Shown: positions 46,195 to 58,710, counted from the first letter of the stretch. The stretch is 64,000 bases of DNA from Erinaceus europaeus (GCF_950295315.1 NC_080175.1:65869353-65933352); one strand, 5' to 3'. The notes: generated from the letters alone by a model not told the origin. Made by a program: numbers and translations.

Positions 46195-46938
46195 TGTAGA
46201 GGTCACACAGACTCCTAAGCTAATTATGGGCCCCAGATCACATCAAATCGATGGGGTTTACAGTAATATTTACACCCCTTTCCCATAATAGGGAGCTACT
46301 CTCTTCCCTGATCCAGCTTTCTGGTCCTTTTCCAAGCAGTGATATCATCTCCCCAGACATAATTAGGATGCACCTGCATATCAGATTTCAAGCTCAGGCA
46401 AAAAATATATATATACACTAGTATAGCTATAGTCCCTTTGAAATATAACTAAAATATGTCTACTAGCTATCTACAAAATGGAGGACCCCCAACACTTCAT
46501 CTGAACTATTCCAGCCTTTCAGTTCATGATTGTTCAACAATTTGTTTGGCTTTGTTAACTATCTTTTCAGCCACCTGGTTCCAAAAGCTAGCAGGATGTG
46601 ACCATACTTCCCTGGACAGACAACCCCACCAATGTGCCTTGGAGCTTCACTTCCCCAGAGCCCTTCCCCACTAGGGAAAGAGAGAGAGGCTGGGAGTATG
46701 GCTTGACCTATCAACGCCCATGTTCAGCAGGGAAGCAATTACAGAAGCCAGATGTTCAACCTTCTGCATCCGACAATGATCTTGGGTCCATACTCCCAGA
46801 GGGTTAAAGAATAGGAAAGCTATCAGTGGAGGGGATGGTATATGGAGGTCTGGTGGTGGGAATTATGTAAAGCTATATTCCTCTTATCCTATGGTTTTGT
46901 CAATGTTTCCTTTTTATAAATAAAAATTTTTTTAAAAA
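46195..46938 (+). mobile_element. L1 3' fragment
   Basis: This non-coding L1 3' UTR piece parallels the copy at 15005 along its whole length and ends in an A/T-rich tail directly before the 109-bp repeat at 46941. Confidence 0.82.
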
Positions 46939-46940
46939 AT

Positions 46941-47049
46941 GCTTTCATTACTAACTTGTCTCACAATGAGTGTCTCCATTTACTATCTCAGTGTTATTAA
47001 TGAAAGGATACTATCCTGCTACTTGCTTATTTTAGTATATTGTAAGACC
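46941..47049. repeat. 109-bp direct repeat, left copy (L1-D target duplication)
   Basis: The same 109 bases recur at 50423-50531 with four substitutions and no indels. They flank L1-D exactly, as a target-site duplication does, but are far longer than the usual 7-20 bp. Confidence 0.9.
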
Positions 47050-48602
47050 ATTTACTGTTTCAGCAAAATCAATAAAATACCTAGGAATAAATTTGACCAA
47101 AGAAGTGAAAGACTTGTATACTGAAAACTATGAGTCACTACTCAAGGAAATAGAAACTGATACCAAGAAGTGGAAAGACATTCCATGCTCATGGATTGGA
47201 AGAATAAATATCATCAAAATGAATATTCACCCCAGAGCCATATACAAATTTAATGAAATACCCATCAAAGTTCCACCAAGCTTCTTTAAGAGAATAGAAC
47301 AAAAACTACAATAATTTATCTGGAACCTGAAAACACCTAGAATTGCCAAAACCATCTTGAGGAAAAGAAACAGAAATGGAGGCATCACACTCCCAGATCT
47401 CAAACTATATCATAAAGCCATCATCATCAAAACAACATGGTACTGGAACAAAAATAGGCACACAGACCAGTGGAACAGAATTGAAAGCCCAGATCTAACC
47501 CCCCACACCTATGGACATCTAATCTTTGATAAGGGGGCCCAAAGCATTAAATGGAAGAAGGAGGTTCTCTTCAATAAATGGTGCTGGGAAAACTGGGTTG
47601 TAACATGCAGAAGAATGAAATTGAACCACTTTATCTCACCAGAAACAAAAATCAACTCCAAATGAATCAAAGACCTGGATGTCAGACCAGAAACAATCAA
47701 ACACTTAGAGGAAAACATTGGTAAAACAGTTTCCCACCTACACCTTAAGGACATCTTTGATGAATCAAACCCAATTGCAAGGAAGACTAAAGCAGAAACA
47801 AACCAATGGGACTACATCAAATTGAAAAGCTTCTGCACAGCCAAAAAAACTATTAAACAAACAAAGAGACCCCTCACAGAATAGGAGAAGATCTTCACAT
47901 GCCATACATCAGACAAGAAACTAATCACCAAAATATATAAAGAGCTCAGCAAACTTAGCACCACAAAAGCAAATGACCCCATCCAAAACTGGGCAGAGGA
48001 TATGAACAAAACATTCACCACAGAGGAGATCCAAAATTAACAAACCTATGAAAAACTGCTCCAGGTCGCTGATTATCGGAGAAATGAAAATTAAGACAAC
48101 ATTGAGATACCACCTCACTCCTGTAAGAATGGCATACATCAAAAAGGACAGCAGCAACAAATGCTGGACAGGCAGTGGGGACAGAGGAACCCTTTTGCAT
48201 TGCTGGTGGGGATGTAAATTGGTCCAGCCTCTGTGGAGAGCAGTCTGGAAAACTCTCAGAAGGCTAGACATGGACCTTCCATATGACCCAATAATTCCTC
48301 TCCTGGGGTTATACCCCAAGGACTCCATAACACCCAACCAAAAAGAGGTGTGTACTCCTATGTTCATAGCAGCACAATTCATAATAGCTAAAACCTGGAA
48401 GCAACCCAGGTGCCCAACAACAGATGAGTGGCTGAGAAAGCTGTGGTATATATACACAATGGAATACTCTGCAGCTATTAAGAATAATGAACCCACCTTC
48501 TCTGACCCATCTTGGACAGAGCTAGAAGGAATTATGTTAAGTGAGCTAAGTCAGAAAGATAAAGATGAGTATGGGATGATCCCACTCATCAACAGAAGTT
48601 GA
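47050..48602 (+). pseudogene. L1-D ORF2 C-terminal part
   Basis: The frame reads [20 protein letters not shown] near 47093, where L1-A and L1-B have a stop in place of the first Glu. Stops at 47312 and 47665, a TAG at 47882 and frameshifts break it. The last 184 codons (48048-48602) are open to the normal end NRS. The Cys region is changed (CWTGSGDRG), losing one Cys relative to L1-A. Confidence 0.88.
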
Positions 48603-48806
48603 GAAAGAATATCTGAAAGGGAAACTAAAAGCAGGATCTGACTAAATTGAAAGTAGGGCACCAAAGTAAAAACCCTGTGATGACGGGTAGACATGCGGCT
48701 TCTTGGGTCGGTGGAGGGTGGGATGGGACACAGTCTTTTGGTGGTGGCAATGGTGTTTATGTACACTCCTAGTAAAGTGCAGTCATATAAATCACTAGTT
48801 AATTAA

Positions 48807-49282
48807 TGTTTTTGAGCGCGGGCAGTGGAGATGAGAGAGAGGGGGTCCAGAGCGAAGAGGAAACACAAATCTTTATTTGCGCTGGCACCTCAGAGTTGGG
48901 TGCTAGAGAAGCAGGTTGGGCCACGTGGAGGTAGCGAAAATAGCCACCTCATGCAGTAACCTTTCCTGCGTCTGAACACTGGAGTGGAGCACTGGCAAGA
49001 GATCGAGGTGCGGAAAACGAAGGGTTTTTATAGGAGTAGCTTTCACGAGAATGGGAAGGGGGAGGAGTAACCATAGCACTCCAGGATAGGATGATAACTC
49101 TCGTGAGAATGGGAGGGGGGAGGAGTAACCAAAGCACTCCAAATATTGCGGGGATATAGACAATGTCCTGAGGGCATAACATGGCGGAACAGGCACTCCC
49201 AGAATGTCCCAACTCTCACGGGAACTAGTAGCCTGAGGGGAAAACATGGCAGATGTGAATGCATCTGCACAATTTCCCAGCA
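48807..49282 (-). repeat. Solo LTR 1
   Basis: This LTR is 476 bp, from TG at 48807 to CA at 49282. A perfect 6-bp duplication AATTAA lies at 48801-48806 and 49283-49288. On the minus strand it has TATAAAAA (complement of 49025-49032) and AATAAA (complement of 48872-48877) in the right order. The 6-bp duplication suggests a class II element. It contains two near-identical internal stretches (around 49049-49084 and 49102-49140, sharing gaatggga, ggaggagtaacc and agcactcca). Confidence 0.92.
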
Positions 49283-50422
49283 AATTAATATGAGAGGGGA
49301 AAATTAATTGTATGTCTCAAAGTTCTTAAAACACAGACTGAGTCTTCTTAATATATAGGCTGTGTATTTGATATGCGGACTCTCTCAAAAGCCTTGAACA
49401 AGTAGATCAGAGGCAACCAGTGGCACAGCTATTTACAAGATACTGGGTACTATATAGCAAACCCTAACAAAAGGACTTTTCAAAGTTAACCCAATTACCA
49501 AATAATGTGATGATAACATTAGCTATCGATTGTCTTTTTGAACCCTAAGACAGCAGGAACCTCACATCTCCACTATAGAGCCTATATTTCTCCCAGTCCT
49601 GGAACCTTAGGAGAGGGCCCACTTTCCTGTATGCCTCTCCCAATCCATATCAAATATTGCATCTGCCGATCACAACCTAAACAACTCAACGATGGCCACC
49701 TCAACATGCTTCAGCTCAGACTGTGTCCAAAGACTTCACGTGTGGAAAGACAACCCTTCAGCTTCATTACTCGGGTGAGACCTTTGCTTTCATAGCATTC
49801 TCTAATTCCATCCCCGGTGGATCACTTTCTGACAAAGTCCCAAAACCTAGATATAGACAAGGTTCTGTGAGAGAAAGCATATATGTTCACACGTATCCAT
49901 AAACAAGTGCAAAATATATACCTGAAAGCAGAAGTACACTAGAGTTTGCAGTGAGTACCCCCCCAACACTTCCTCTCCACTATTCCAAGCTTTGGGTCCA
50001 TGATTGCTCAACAATTTGTTTGGCTTTCTATGTTAACTCTCTTTTCAGCCACCAGGTTCCAGATGCCATCAGGATGCCAGCCAGGCTCCCCTGGACTGAA
50101 GACCCCACCAATGTGCCCTGGAGCTCGGCTTCCCCAGAGACCCACCCAACTAGGGAAAGAGAGAGGCAGACTGGGAGTATGGACCGACCAGTCAACGTCC
50201 ATGTTCAGCAGGGAAGTAATTACAGAAGCCAGACCTTCCACCTTCTGCAACCCACAAGGACACTGGGTCCATGCTCCCAGAGGGATAGAGAATGGGAAAG
50301 CTATCAGGCGAGGGGGTGGATATGGAGATTGGGTGGTGGGAATTGTGTGGAGTTGTACCCCTTCTACCCTATGGTTTTGTTCATTTATCCTTTCTTAAAT
50401 AAAAAATAAATTTAAAAAAAAA

Positions 50423-50531
50423 GCTTTCAATACTAACTTGTCTCACAATGAGTGTCTCCATTTACTATCTCAGTGTTATTAATGAAAGGATACTATCTTG
50501 CTACTTGATTATTTTAGTATATTATAAGACC
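50423..50531. repeat. 109-bp direct repeat, right copy
   Basis: This matches 46941-47049 at 105 of 109 positions and follows the L1-D tail. Confidence 0.9.
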
Positions 50532-51077
50532 TTTTTAAAATTATGCATATTAGATTTTATTCTAGATAATAAATTAGAAAAATTCATATTTTTACATTTC
50601 ATTTCTAATAATAATCAATTTCTAAATGTACATGTTTATATTGTGTAATTATACTAGAAATAGATTATGTATATAATTTGCAAGTTATATGTGTTTGTTA
50701 TTAATAGTGTGTAATTATAAAATGTAAGCAAAACCTACAGAAATGTAAATAACATAGAAATGTGTTTTGAAAATCTATTTTGTTTACTGAGTATAGAAAT
50801 CCCTGTGTTCTCACCATATTGTAATTTAAAACATGTAGGAAACTCAATACATAAGAAAATAATTTATATTAATTCAGTAATGTAATAAGAGCAATGTGAT
50901 TGAATTTTGCTTACTTCAACACGTTTAGATTCAGCTACCAAGTTCAGTTTATTTTCAGAGTTTTTAATGTCAGATTATGTATATATGAAAATTGAGTTAG
51001 ATATTTCATAAGTTGACATCTGAAAATAGGTATTGGGTTTCATGTCATTTCATTGTTAATAGTTGAGAATGATAGTT
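50532..51077. other. Unassigned AT-rich sequence
   Basis: This is very AT-rich. No gene or repeat was recognised. Confidence 0.35.
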
Positions 51078-51305
51078 TAGGTAGGTGGGTGGTGGCACAC
51101 CTGGTTGCGGTCACACATCACAGTGCACAAGGACCTGGGTTCAAGCACCCTGACCCAACCTACAGGGAGAAAGTTTTACAAACAGTGAAACAGTGCTGCA
51201 GGTCTCTCTCCACTTATCCATCTATCTATCTATGTATCTCTACATCTACTTTTCTCCTCAATTTCTCTCTCTGCATCTATACAAAATAAGTAAATAATAT
51301 TTTAA
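51078..51305 (+). repeat. tRNA-derived SINE
   Basis: It has ggtggtggcacacctggttg, B-box-like gggttcaagcacc, gtgctgcaggtctctctcc and a tatc/tatg-rich pyrimidine stretch. Confidence 0.8.
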
Positions 51306-52021
51306 ATGATAGTTCATATTTCAAAAAATCATTCTTCCTGGTCACTATTGATTTATTAGGAGATCTAATAAGTTTTTGGAGAGTTTTTCTTTGTTTTCTG
51401 AACATAAGAATTACATTTGCAAAGAACTTCTAGTTAGAATAAGAGAAACAACAGTCGTAAAAATGTTCCTTCTACTTATATTTTGTAAGATCTTTGGTCT
51501 CTATTTGGGAGAATCTTTTAGTGCTTTCTTTATTTGAAGAGGATTTATTAAGTAAAAAGTAAATATTTTCACTTAAAGAAGCTCAATAAATTATGCTTTA
51601 GGAAACACTGAAAGTAAATGGACAACAGAAAGTTATCTCTGTCTGTGGAATCTCTATGCTGTCTCTTATAGAACCACCTGGGGGGCACCAGAGTTAGCCT
51701 GTATACTAAATATTGGTAAGTTTAATGCCTTGCTTATAATCTTAAATAAAAACTGATCGAATTTAGGATCCATCACAAGTTATTTTACACCACTTTCAGT
51801 GTGTTCACCCATGCTCATAGATACTTGTTGAGGCCAGTACATTGGAATTATCTGTAGATCTTTATACAACACAGCTCCCGATAGCTTGGATCTGAGATAA
51901 AACAGTGAGACTCTGCATTCAAAACTAGTTCCTGGATTCTGCCCATGCTACTTGTTCCTAGACTACATGTTAAATTGCAGGAAGGAAAATAACTGTCTTT
52001 CAGGACTAATTATAAATGACA
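51306..52021. other. Unassigned sequence
   Basis: This is about 0.7 kb. No repeat or gene was recognised. Confidence 0.35.
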
Positions 52022-52162
52022 AATAAGGGTGGAGGAGATAGCATAATGGTTATACAAAGAGAATGTCATCCCTGAGGCTTTGAAGTCCCAGGTTCAATTC
52101 TCTGTACCACCAAAAGCCAAAGCTGTGCAGTGCTCTTGTTTAAAAAAAAAAAAAAAGAAGGA

Positions 52163-52206
<44 letters not shown>

Positions 52207-52215
52207 AGGAAAGAA
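52022..52215 (+). repeat. SINE with (GAAA)n tail
   Basis: The A-box-like tagcataatggttataca and B-box-like caggttcaattctc give a clear tRNA-like head. The tail is an A-run followed by about 12 GAAA units (52158-52215). Confidence 0.8.
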
Positions 52216-52643
52216 CTGAGTAAAACTATAGGTAACTAAGCCATCATTTGAGATCTGATTACATAATGGGGGGGGGCAGAACAGAACAAGAAACAGCCAA
52301 TAATTTTACCCTAATCAATGTATTTTTTGTAAAATGTTTCTCCATTCTACAGCTCTAAATCTTTGGATGCATCTTACATAATGGGTTCACCAAGATTTCA
52401 CAAGTTGTCTAGAATTAGTTAAGCTAATTGGAAATTAGGCTGATTCCATGTGTTGGCTATTATACATAATGTTGCTCTAAACTTATGAGTCCATAAACAG
52501 ATGTTTGGATACAGACTCTATGGGGTATATACTCAAAAAAATACTATTTGGACATTAAAAATGTCTTTGAGGGTTAAAATGGATGGAAATCAAAGTGACT
52601 AGGATAAGTGAAATATGAAAGACTGTTACCAGATGGTTTCACT

Positions 52644-52680
<37 letters not shown>

Positions 52681-54185
52681 ATGGCAAAATAATTTGCAAA
52701 ACAGCAGCAAAACTATTTCAGACTCAGTAAAAACTATGATGCTTCTTGGAAGGGAATGTGGAAGGCAAGTAAATGAATATGTGTAAGGGTATTTCAATGT
52801 GAAAATATTGGAACATTGATAATGAATATGATAAGCCTTGGGCACATACATAGGTATAAAACTCTACCCTTATATCCAGATGTTATAATATTGTAATCCA
52901 AGAATAACCCTATTTTTTAAAAAACGTAGTTTAGTTTGGCAGTACTAAAGAAGGCAAAGCAAAGATAGCAAAGATTGTAGAAGAGGACATAGGCTCCTTG
53001 CTCTAAAGCACTTGCTTTCTTATTTTATGAATCAGTGCAGTGATGAGAACAATCTGATTTCTCACAGTGGTGCTGAAGGGGTACTATGAGATAATGGAGT
53101 TAAAACATTTGATGTTAACTGTCCCAAACTAATTCTGCATAGCAGAATATTTAGAGATTTATCATTGCTTCCTCCCTAACTCAAGAGATCTAAAGATTCC
53201 TTAACTGTTTCAAAAGCATTTTAAAATATTTCAGTATAAGTTGGGGTCATATGTTGCAATGGAGAAGAGAAACAATGATTCCTAAGTTGTGCATGAAAAA
53301 ATAAAACCAAAACAAGAAATTTACCATAAACTTGATTGTATATGCCCCTCAAAATACATACTATTTATTCTGAATTTACTATATTTGCTGAAAAAAAAAA
53401 TCAGCCAATGCAGTCAAAGTAACTCCTAATATTTGTTCAGGAATATTAAGGGGGAAAAGTTGACAATTAAAAAGACAATTTGCTTTTTAAAGCGTGTATG
53501 AAAATAAAGAGAACGATCTATTGCCATACCACCCTGAACATATCTGATCTTGTTGGAAAATGGAGGAAATGCAAAAAATTGTAAAGAAAGGAAAAAGGAA
53601 ATAACAGATCTGCACATATGGTAGTCTTGGAACATAAGGAAGATGTCTCTTTTTCTTACCCCCTGAGTTGTACTTCAAGATATTGTTATGTATAAACAGA
53701 TCAAATCTGAGCATTCTGTCAGCTTAGTGTTATTATAATGTAGCAATCCAAAATTCTTAATGATAAAAGCTTTCTTTATAATATTTTAGAAAAATGCCAG
53801 ATTATTTTAACATTTATTACAAAAGAGAATGCCAACTGATCAGCATAGGTCTTGGTACAACAACTATATATAGGTGCCATTTTCAAAAGAACTTTTAGTA
53901 ACATATTCATCCCTGGGGTCTGCTTAAATGTTATGAAGTTTAAACACACATATATACATATGTGTGATCTTTTTCTTCTTGTGGAAAAGTAATATATTTT
54001 AAACACAAAACTGTTTCCAAAAAAATGCTTTCTTTTTGATGTTACTAAAGAAATATTTGACTGTATTCCCTGAATATATGTTAGTAGCACTGAAGAAAAG
54101 TCTTTCTCAAAGTATAATGATAGGTTCTAGAAAAAAGTTCTACTGACATAAACCATATAAAGCTTTAAAAACAAGTGACTAGATC
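52216..54185. other. Unassigned sequence with a (GT)n tract
   Basis: This is about 2 kb of AT-rich sequence. A (GT)15-type microsatellite lies at 52649-52679. The part 52440-52650 (ggctattatacataatgttg, gataagtgaaatatgaaaga) may be a very old L1 piece. No gene was recognised. Confidence 0.4.
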
Positions 54186-54420
54186 TGTGCCGAGTGGTGG
54201 CACATAGTGTTAAGAGCACACATTACAGTCACAAGGATCCAGGTTCAAGTCCCTGGTCCCCAACTGCAGGGGCAAAGCTACAGGACTGCTGAAGCAGTGC
54301 TGCAGTTGTCTCTCTCTCTCTCTCTCTCTCCCTTTCTATCTCCTCCTCCCCTCTCAATTTCTCTCTGTCTCTATCCAATAATATATAAATAAAAAATATA
54401 TCCAATAATATATGTATAAA
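54186..54420 (+). repeat. tRNA-derived SINE
   Basis: It has gccgagtggtggcacatag, B-box ggttcaagtccctgg at 54242-54256, ccccaactgcaggggc, a (CT)n stretch at 54308-54331 and an aatatataaataaaa tail. Confidence 0.85.
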
Positions 54421-54424
54421 AAGA

Positions 54425-54722
54425 TTAATAGATCCCAGTCTCACCTTTCCAGAGCCCTACCACCACTAGGGAAAGAAAAACTGGCTGGAGGTATGGATCC
54501 ACTTGCCAAAGCCCATATCCAGCAGAAAAGCAATTACAGAAGCCAGACCTTTCACCTTCTGCACCACATAAAAAGTTTTGGTCCATACTCCCAGAGGGAT
54601 GAATAATAGAGAAATTTCCAATAAAAGGGGATGGACATAGAATTCTGGTGGTAGGAACAGAATGGAATTGTATCCCCTACAGTCTTGTTAATCATTACTA
54701 AATCACTAATAAAATTTTTAAG
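54425..54722 (+). mobile_element. L1 3' fragment
   Basis: These are the last 300 bases of the L1 3' UTR (agggaaagaaaaactgg, agaagccagacctttcacct, ccatactcccagagggat), diverged. Confidence 0.78.
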
Positions 54723-56117
54723 TGAATAGAAAGGTCAGGTTAGTATTAAGCAATTCCTCTCCCTACTATGATGTTAATAAAAATACTTTCCAGTGTACCA
54801 TAAAAGTGAAAAAGTCATCTGTTGTAACTTCTTAAACATATTGTCCCAAACTGGGGGTTCTAGGCATGTCTTGTCACATTTAATGTGGGCTAAACTCTAC
54901 AAATGTTGAAGTTATGTATCTTCTGGAATACCTTCAAAAAGTAATAGATGAAAGATAGATCATTTCCATTTTATGGAGAAGAAAAACCAAGTTTGGAAAA
55001 AGTTAAGTCATAGGTCAATTCAAAAGGCTTCTAGGTGGCAGGTGAAGTTTCTGCTGCAGAGCCCGAGCTTTGCCACGGGTCGAGCCAGACTGCAAATACG
55101 TGGCACAAGGGCAGAAGGCATCACGAGTTGTTTTCTGTGGTGATTTCCTCACTAGTGCATTTCTTGTAACTCTAGCCATATAGGTATGAGGGTATATCCA
55201 TTTCAGATTCTGACCTCCTACTTCCTATCATGTATACATACACAAACTAAAAACAAACAAACAAAAAACTGACACTGAATGAGGACAAAAGTAAAACTGG
55301 TTGACATAGGATGAAGCATAAAACAAGCATATACGAAATTGCCTACGTGTATTATAAAACGATAGTCACACTTGAATTAGTATAGTCATGATATGAGCTC
55401 TAAAATCCTTTTATGCTAATCAGAAATGAGACCAAGATCAACTACAAACAACATCCCAAGGAGAGAGCTGCTATGACTGTCACATTAAATTTACCCTATC
55501 AATCTCAGTGCGTCCACTTCTAAGACATGGGGAACATTGTACTGCAGAAAGGAGAGAAAGAGTTATGTTCTTCCCTAATGTTGTGCTGTATAAGCGAAAA
55601 TTGACTCTATATTATACTATCAATCATATCGATCAAGTACATAATCTATCCAAGGTAAGTCTAAATCAAATAATTGTTCGTCTGAAGAAATAAATGGCAA
55701 TAGTTCCTGTGAGGTCTCATTTTTTCAAAATAATAGCCCTAAATATCATTAACTGGTAAATTTTTTTTACCCTCTCCAGAGATATTCAAGGTTATTCACA
55801 CTCATTTAGATCTCTACCATCTTTCTGTTCCTACATAATCACAGATAAAATACACTGTCAGGGGCCCACAGTGAGTCTGTTATAGAAAATAATGAAGACC
55901 ATAGAGGAAAAACTCACTTCCTCTGCTTTTATCTTGTTTTCCCCCCATAATGTTGCTGAAAGGATGAGCTGAACTCCTGGGGGTATAGGAGTGATGATAC
56001 TTTCTTGCAAGTTCAAGAGACCTTTCACCACCACAGGAGGGCACATAGAAGACTGAATAGCAGAGCTAGTGGTTCTAGCATCAAAGCACAGACTCGAAGT
56101 GTTCCTTTGTTTGTTGT
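54723..56117. other. Unassigned sequence
   Basis: This is about 1.4 kb with no recognised repeat and no convincing ORF. Confidence 0.35.
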
Positions 56118-56275
56118 TTGTTTTTTAGATGGAGAGTGAAAGATAATGAAAGAGACCACAACACCAAAACTTCCTCCAGTGCTCAGGGTGCTAGACTTGT
56201 ACCTAGGTCATGTACATGACAAAGCAGCATGCTATCCAAGGGAGCTATTTTGCCAGCACCCTTACCAAGTTTTCT
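56118..56275 (-). repeat. SINE copy, reverse orientation
   Basis: Read in reverse it gives ggtgctggcaaaatagctcc, gacctaggtacaagtc and a tail of t/c-rich text. It resembles the SINE at 43530. Confidence 0.6.
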
Positions 56276-56587
56276 TAACCTGACACAGTTTTCAGGACAC
56301 AAGACAACGTTTGCAGAAGCTAGTTCAATCTTTTAGTTATAGTAGATGTTCTGCTAGTACGTAAAGGAAGAGAAGAGAGAATGGCACTTTTGTGTTGAAT
56401 TCCTTAGGTTGCCATCTCCGTAAGTATCTATTTCTGCCTCCCCTCCTCTGTTTTTTTTTTTAATTCTTGTGTCATTTATTTTATACATACCATATTAAAT
56501 TGGGGAATTTTAAAACTAAAAATTTTAATGCCCTCTTCACAGTACCTGTTATTTAACAATTCTATTGTCCTTTTCTTTTTAAAATTT
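56276..56587. other. Unassigned sequence
   Basis: This is about 0.3 kb and includes a T-run near 56450. Nothing else was recognised. Confidence 0.35.
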
Positions 56588-56637
56588 TTTTAAAATTTTA
56601 TTTATTTATTAATGAGAAAGATAGGAGGAGAGAGAGG

Positions 56638-56676
<39 letters not shown>

Positions 56677-56780
56677 AAAGAGCCAGACAACACTCTGGTA
56701 CATGTGCTGCCAGGGATTGAACGTGGGACCTCCTGCTTGAGAGTCCAGTTCTTTATCCAGTGTGCCACCTCCTGGACCAC
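56588..56780 (-). repeat. tRNA-derived SINE, reverse orientation
   Basis: Read in reverse it starts gtggtccaggaggtggcaca, then gttcaatccctggcagcaca, then a (CT)n tract (56630-56680). It is the same type as 15766-15916. Confidence 0.85.
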
Positions 56781-56784
56781 TTTT

Positions 56785-57215
56785 TTTAGTTTTTATTTAT
56801 AAAATGGAATCACTGACAAAACCATAGGATAAGAGGGGTACAATCTGACACAATTCCCACCACCAGAGCGCCTTATCCCATCCCCTCCCCTGATAGCTTT
56901 CCTATTCTTTATCCCTCTGGGAGTATGAACCCAAGGTCATTATGGGGTGCAGAAGGTGGAAGGTCTGGTTTCTGTAATTGCTTCCCTGCTGAACATGTGC
57001 ATTGACAGGCCAACCTGTACTCCCAACCTGCCTCTCTCTTTCCCTAGTAGGGCGGGGCTCTGGGGAAGTGGGGCTCTAGGACATATTGGTGGGGTTGTCT
57101 GCCCAGAAAAATCCAGTTGGCATCATGCTAGCATCTGGAACCTGGTGGCTAAAAAAAAGAGTTAACATATAAAGCCAAACAAATTGTTGACTAATCATGA
57201 ACCTAAAGATATTGT
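56785..57215 (-). mobile_element. L1 3' fragment, reverse orientation
   Basis: On the minus strand this is the last 430 bases of the L1 3' UTR (caccaatatgtcctaga, gggaaagagagaggcagg, gaaaccagaccttcc), ending at the T-run near 56785. Confidence 0.85.
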
Positions 57216-57221
57216 CCTTTT

Positions 57222-57452
57222 CTAACCACCAACCTCACATTCATGTTCAATCCATTTAGGCCAGTTTATGTCCTGTGCATCAAAACTCTTATCAAGGGAT
57301 TTTTCTTCAATAAACTCCTTAATTTCTTTTTCTCCTGCCTCTAAATATTGTCTTATTTTCTTGTACTGGTCTTGCCTACATCTGTAGTAGAATTCTGTCA
57401 ACCCATAGTTGTCCTGTCTGCCATGTAAGTTAATCAATATTAAAAGAATCAT
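57222..57452 (-). other. Exon-like open frame, product unknown
   Basis: This minus-strand frame of 76 codons has an even, charged, protein-like composition from residue 10 on (YGLTEFYYRCRQDQYKKIRQ, then KEIKEFIEEKSLDKSF, INWPKWIEHECE). The middle is likely helical. The first nine residues (MILLILINL) look like non-coding sequence, and ggcag at about 57418-57422 could be a splice acceptor. GAG followed by gttggt near 57231 could be a donor, giving a 184-base internal exon. Alternatives are a 5'-cut processed pseudogene next to the L1 fragment, or chance. I do not recognise the protein. Confidence 0.35.
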
Positions 57453-58051
57453 GTATCATCCTGGAATCATTGCTAAACTACACTTTTGAGATAATTTTAA
57501 AATGGGAAAGACGCATGTAGGTTTCAAAGTTGGTGAAAAAGACTCATGTTTGAAGAACATTGAATGGACAAAAATAGTTGATAGATTAAGACTTGCCAAT
57601 CAACTTTCCTAATGTATCAATATCACTAATTGTGTGACCTTCTCATCCCAAGTTGCATTATGTGTCCTGGAACTGATACTAATTGATATTAATTATTAAT
57701 GTATTAATATCATCAGACCTTCCTTTTCACCATTCCAATTTTCACCTTAGAGTCCATGAACCATAATTTTTGTTAACACTCTTTCCTATATCATAAAATC
57801 ATTTTTCTATCTGTCTTTACTTGTGGCCATCAAAAAACCCCAATTCTACTTGACTGTCTCTTCATTCTATGTGCTTATGTTCAATATAAGATGCTAACAA
57901 AGACAAATTCACCCACTTGTTAATTGGATACTGCCTTTTCCCATCTTCTCATTACTTTATACTATTAGTTATTGCTGCCTCTTCATATAGATCCAACCTA
58001 TCCCTCTGACTTTTAAGCATGCCCACCTCACCCTTATCTTAGAGAGTATCA
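57453..58051. other. Unassigned sequence
   Basis: This is about 0.6 kb of AT-rich sequence upstream (minus sense) of the exon-like frame. No second exon candidate was seen. Confidence 0.35.
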
Positions 58052-58135
58052 CTTGGGGCCAGGTGGTGGTGCACCTGGTTAAACGCTCACATTACAATGC
58101 TCACATTACAATCCCTTTCTCTGTATCTCTTTCTG
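58052..58135 (+). repeat. SINE, left part, interrupted by an LTR
   Basis: gggccaggtggtggtgcacc is the SINE head. The text acattacaatgctcacattacaat contains a short internal duplication. The A-rich end appears after the LTR at about 58672-58710. Confidence 0.75.
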
Positions 58136-58671
58136 TGTGGATGTGATAGGTAGATCAGGGCTCTGAGACTGGTAGAAGTTCACACAAAAAAAGCCTCCCT
58201 GCCCCTCCTGCCTCTCCTCAGATAGCCTTGTTGCCAGCATTCTGTACCTGGCCCGAGGACAGGAGCTGTTTACCATAACTGTTGCACAGATTATAGTTGA
58301 ATTTCCATTTCCGGCTGGCAAAAGGGTGTTGCTACAAAGAACTTAACCATTGAGATTACATCAGTCTTTGCCCCAGCCCATTCCTGATAAGACTTTAACT
58401 TCCCTGTCCCCAGCTTGCTATATTAACCTTTAAAATGATTGGCCCAAACAACACTTCATCTTCTCTATGTGCTTGCTCTAGTATAAGAATACCTCTGTGT
58501 AACCCAATAAATGCACTATCCTTTGTCATAGTGTCCAGAGAAGTTTCTCTGCATGCTCACCCCCACCATGGCCTGTTTTCCTCCTCCCTACTATATGTCT
58601 CTGGTGGGCAACAGACTGGTGGGCGTGGGGTGGTCTATACAGGCCATCCAGAGCTTGCCCCACATCATTCT
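58136..58671 (+). repeat. Probable solo LTR 3
   Basis: About 535 bp begins TGTGGATGTG and ends near CACATCA. It has tagtataagaatac near 58475 as a TATA-like site and AATAAA at 58506-58511, followed by a C/T-rich U5-like part. It interrupts a SINE. I could not fix the target duplication, so the ends may be off by several bases and the class is open. Confidence 0.6.
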
Positions 58672-58710
58672 AATTTAAATAAAGTAAAATAAGTAAATAC
58701 ATAAATATTC

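Larger units (their letters stand above)
47050..50422 (+). mobile_element. L1-D: 5'-truncated LINE-1 carrying a solo LTR
   Basis: The insert starts in ORF2 after the RT core ([25 protein letters not shown]) and runs to the A-rich tail at 50422. Both sides carry the 109-bp duplication. A solo LTR lies at 48807-49282 in the 3' UTR. Confidence 0.93.

Noticed and set aside
52022..52135. A functional tRNA gene
   Set aside because: A- and B-box-like text is present, but the acceptor stem does not close, and it ends in an A/GAAA tail, so it is a SINE.
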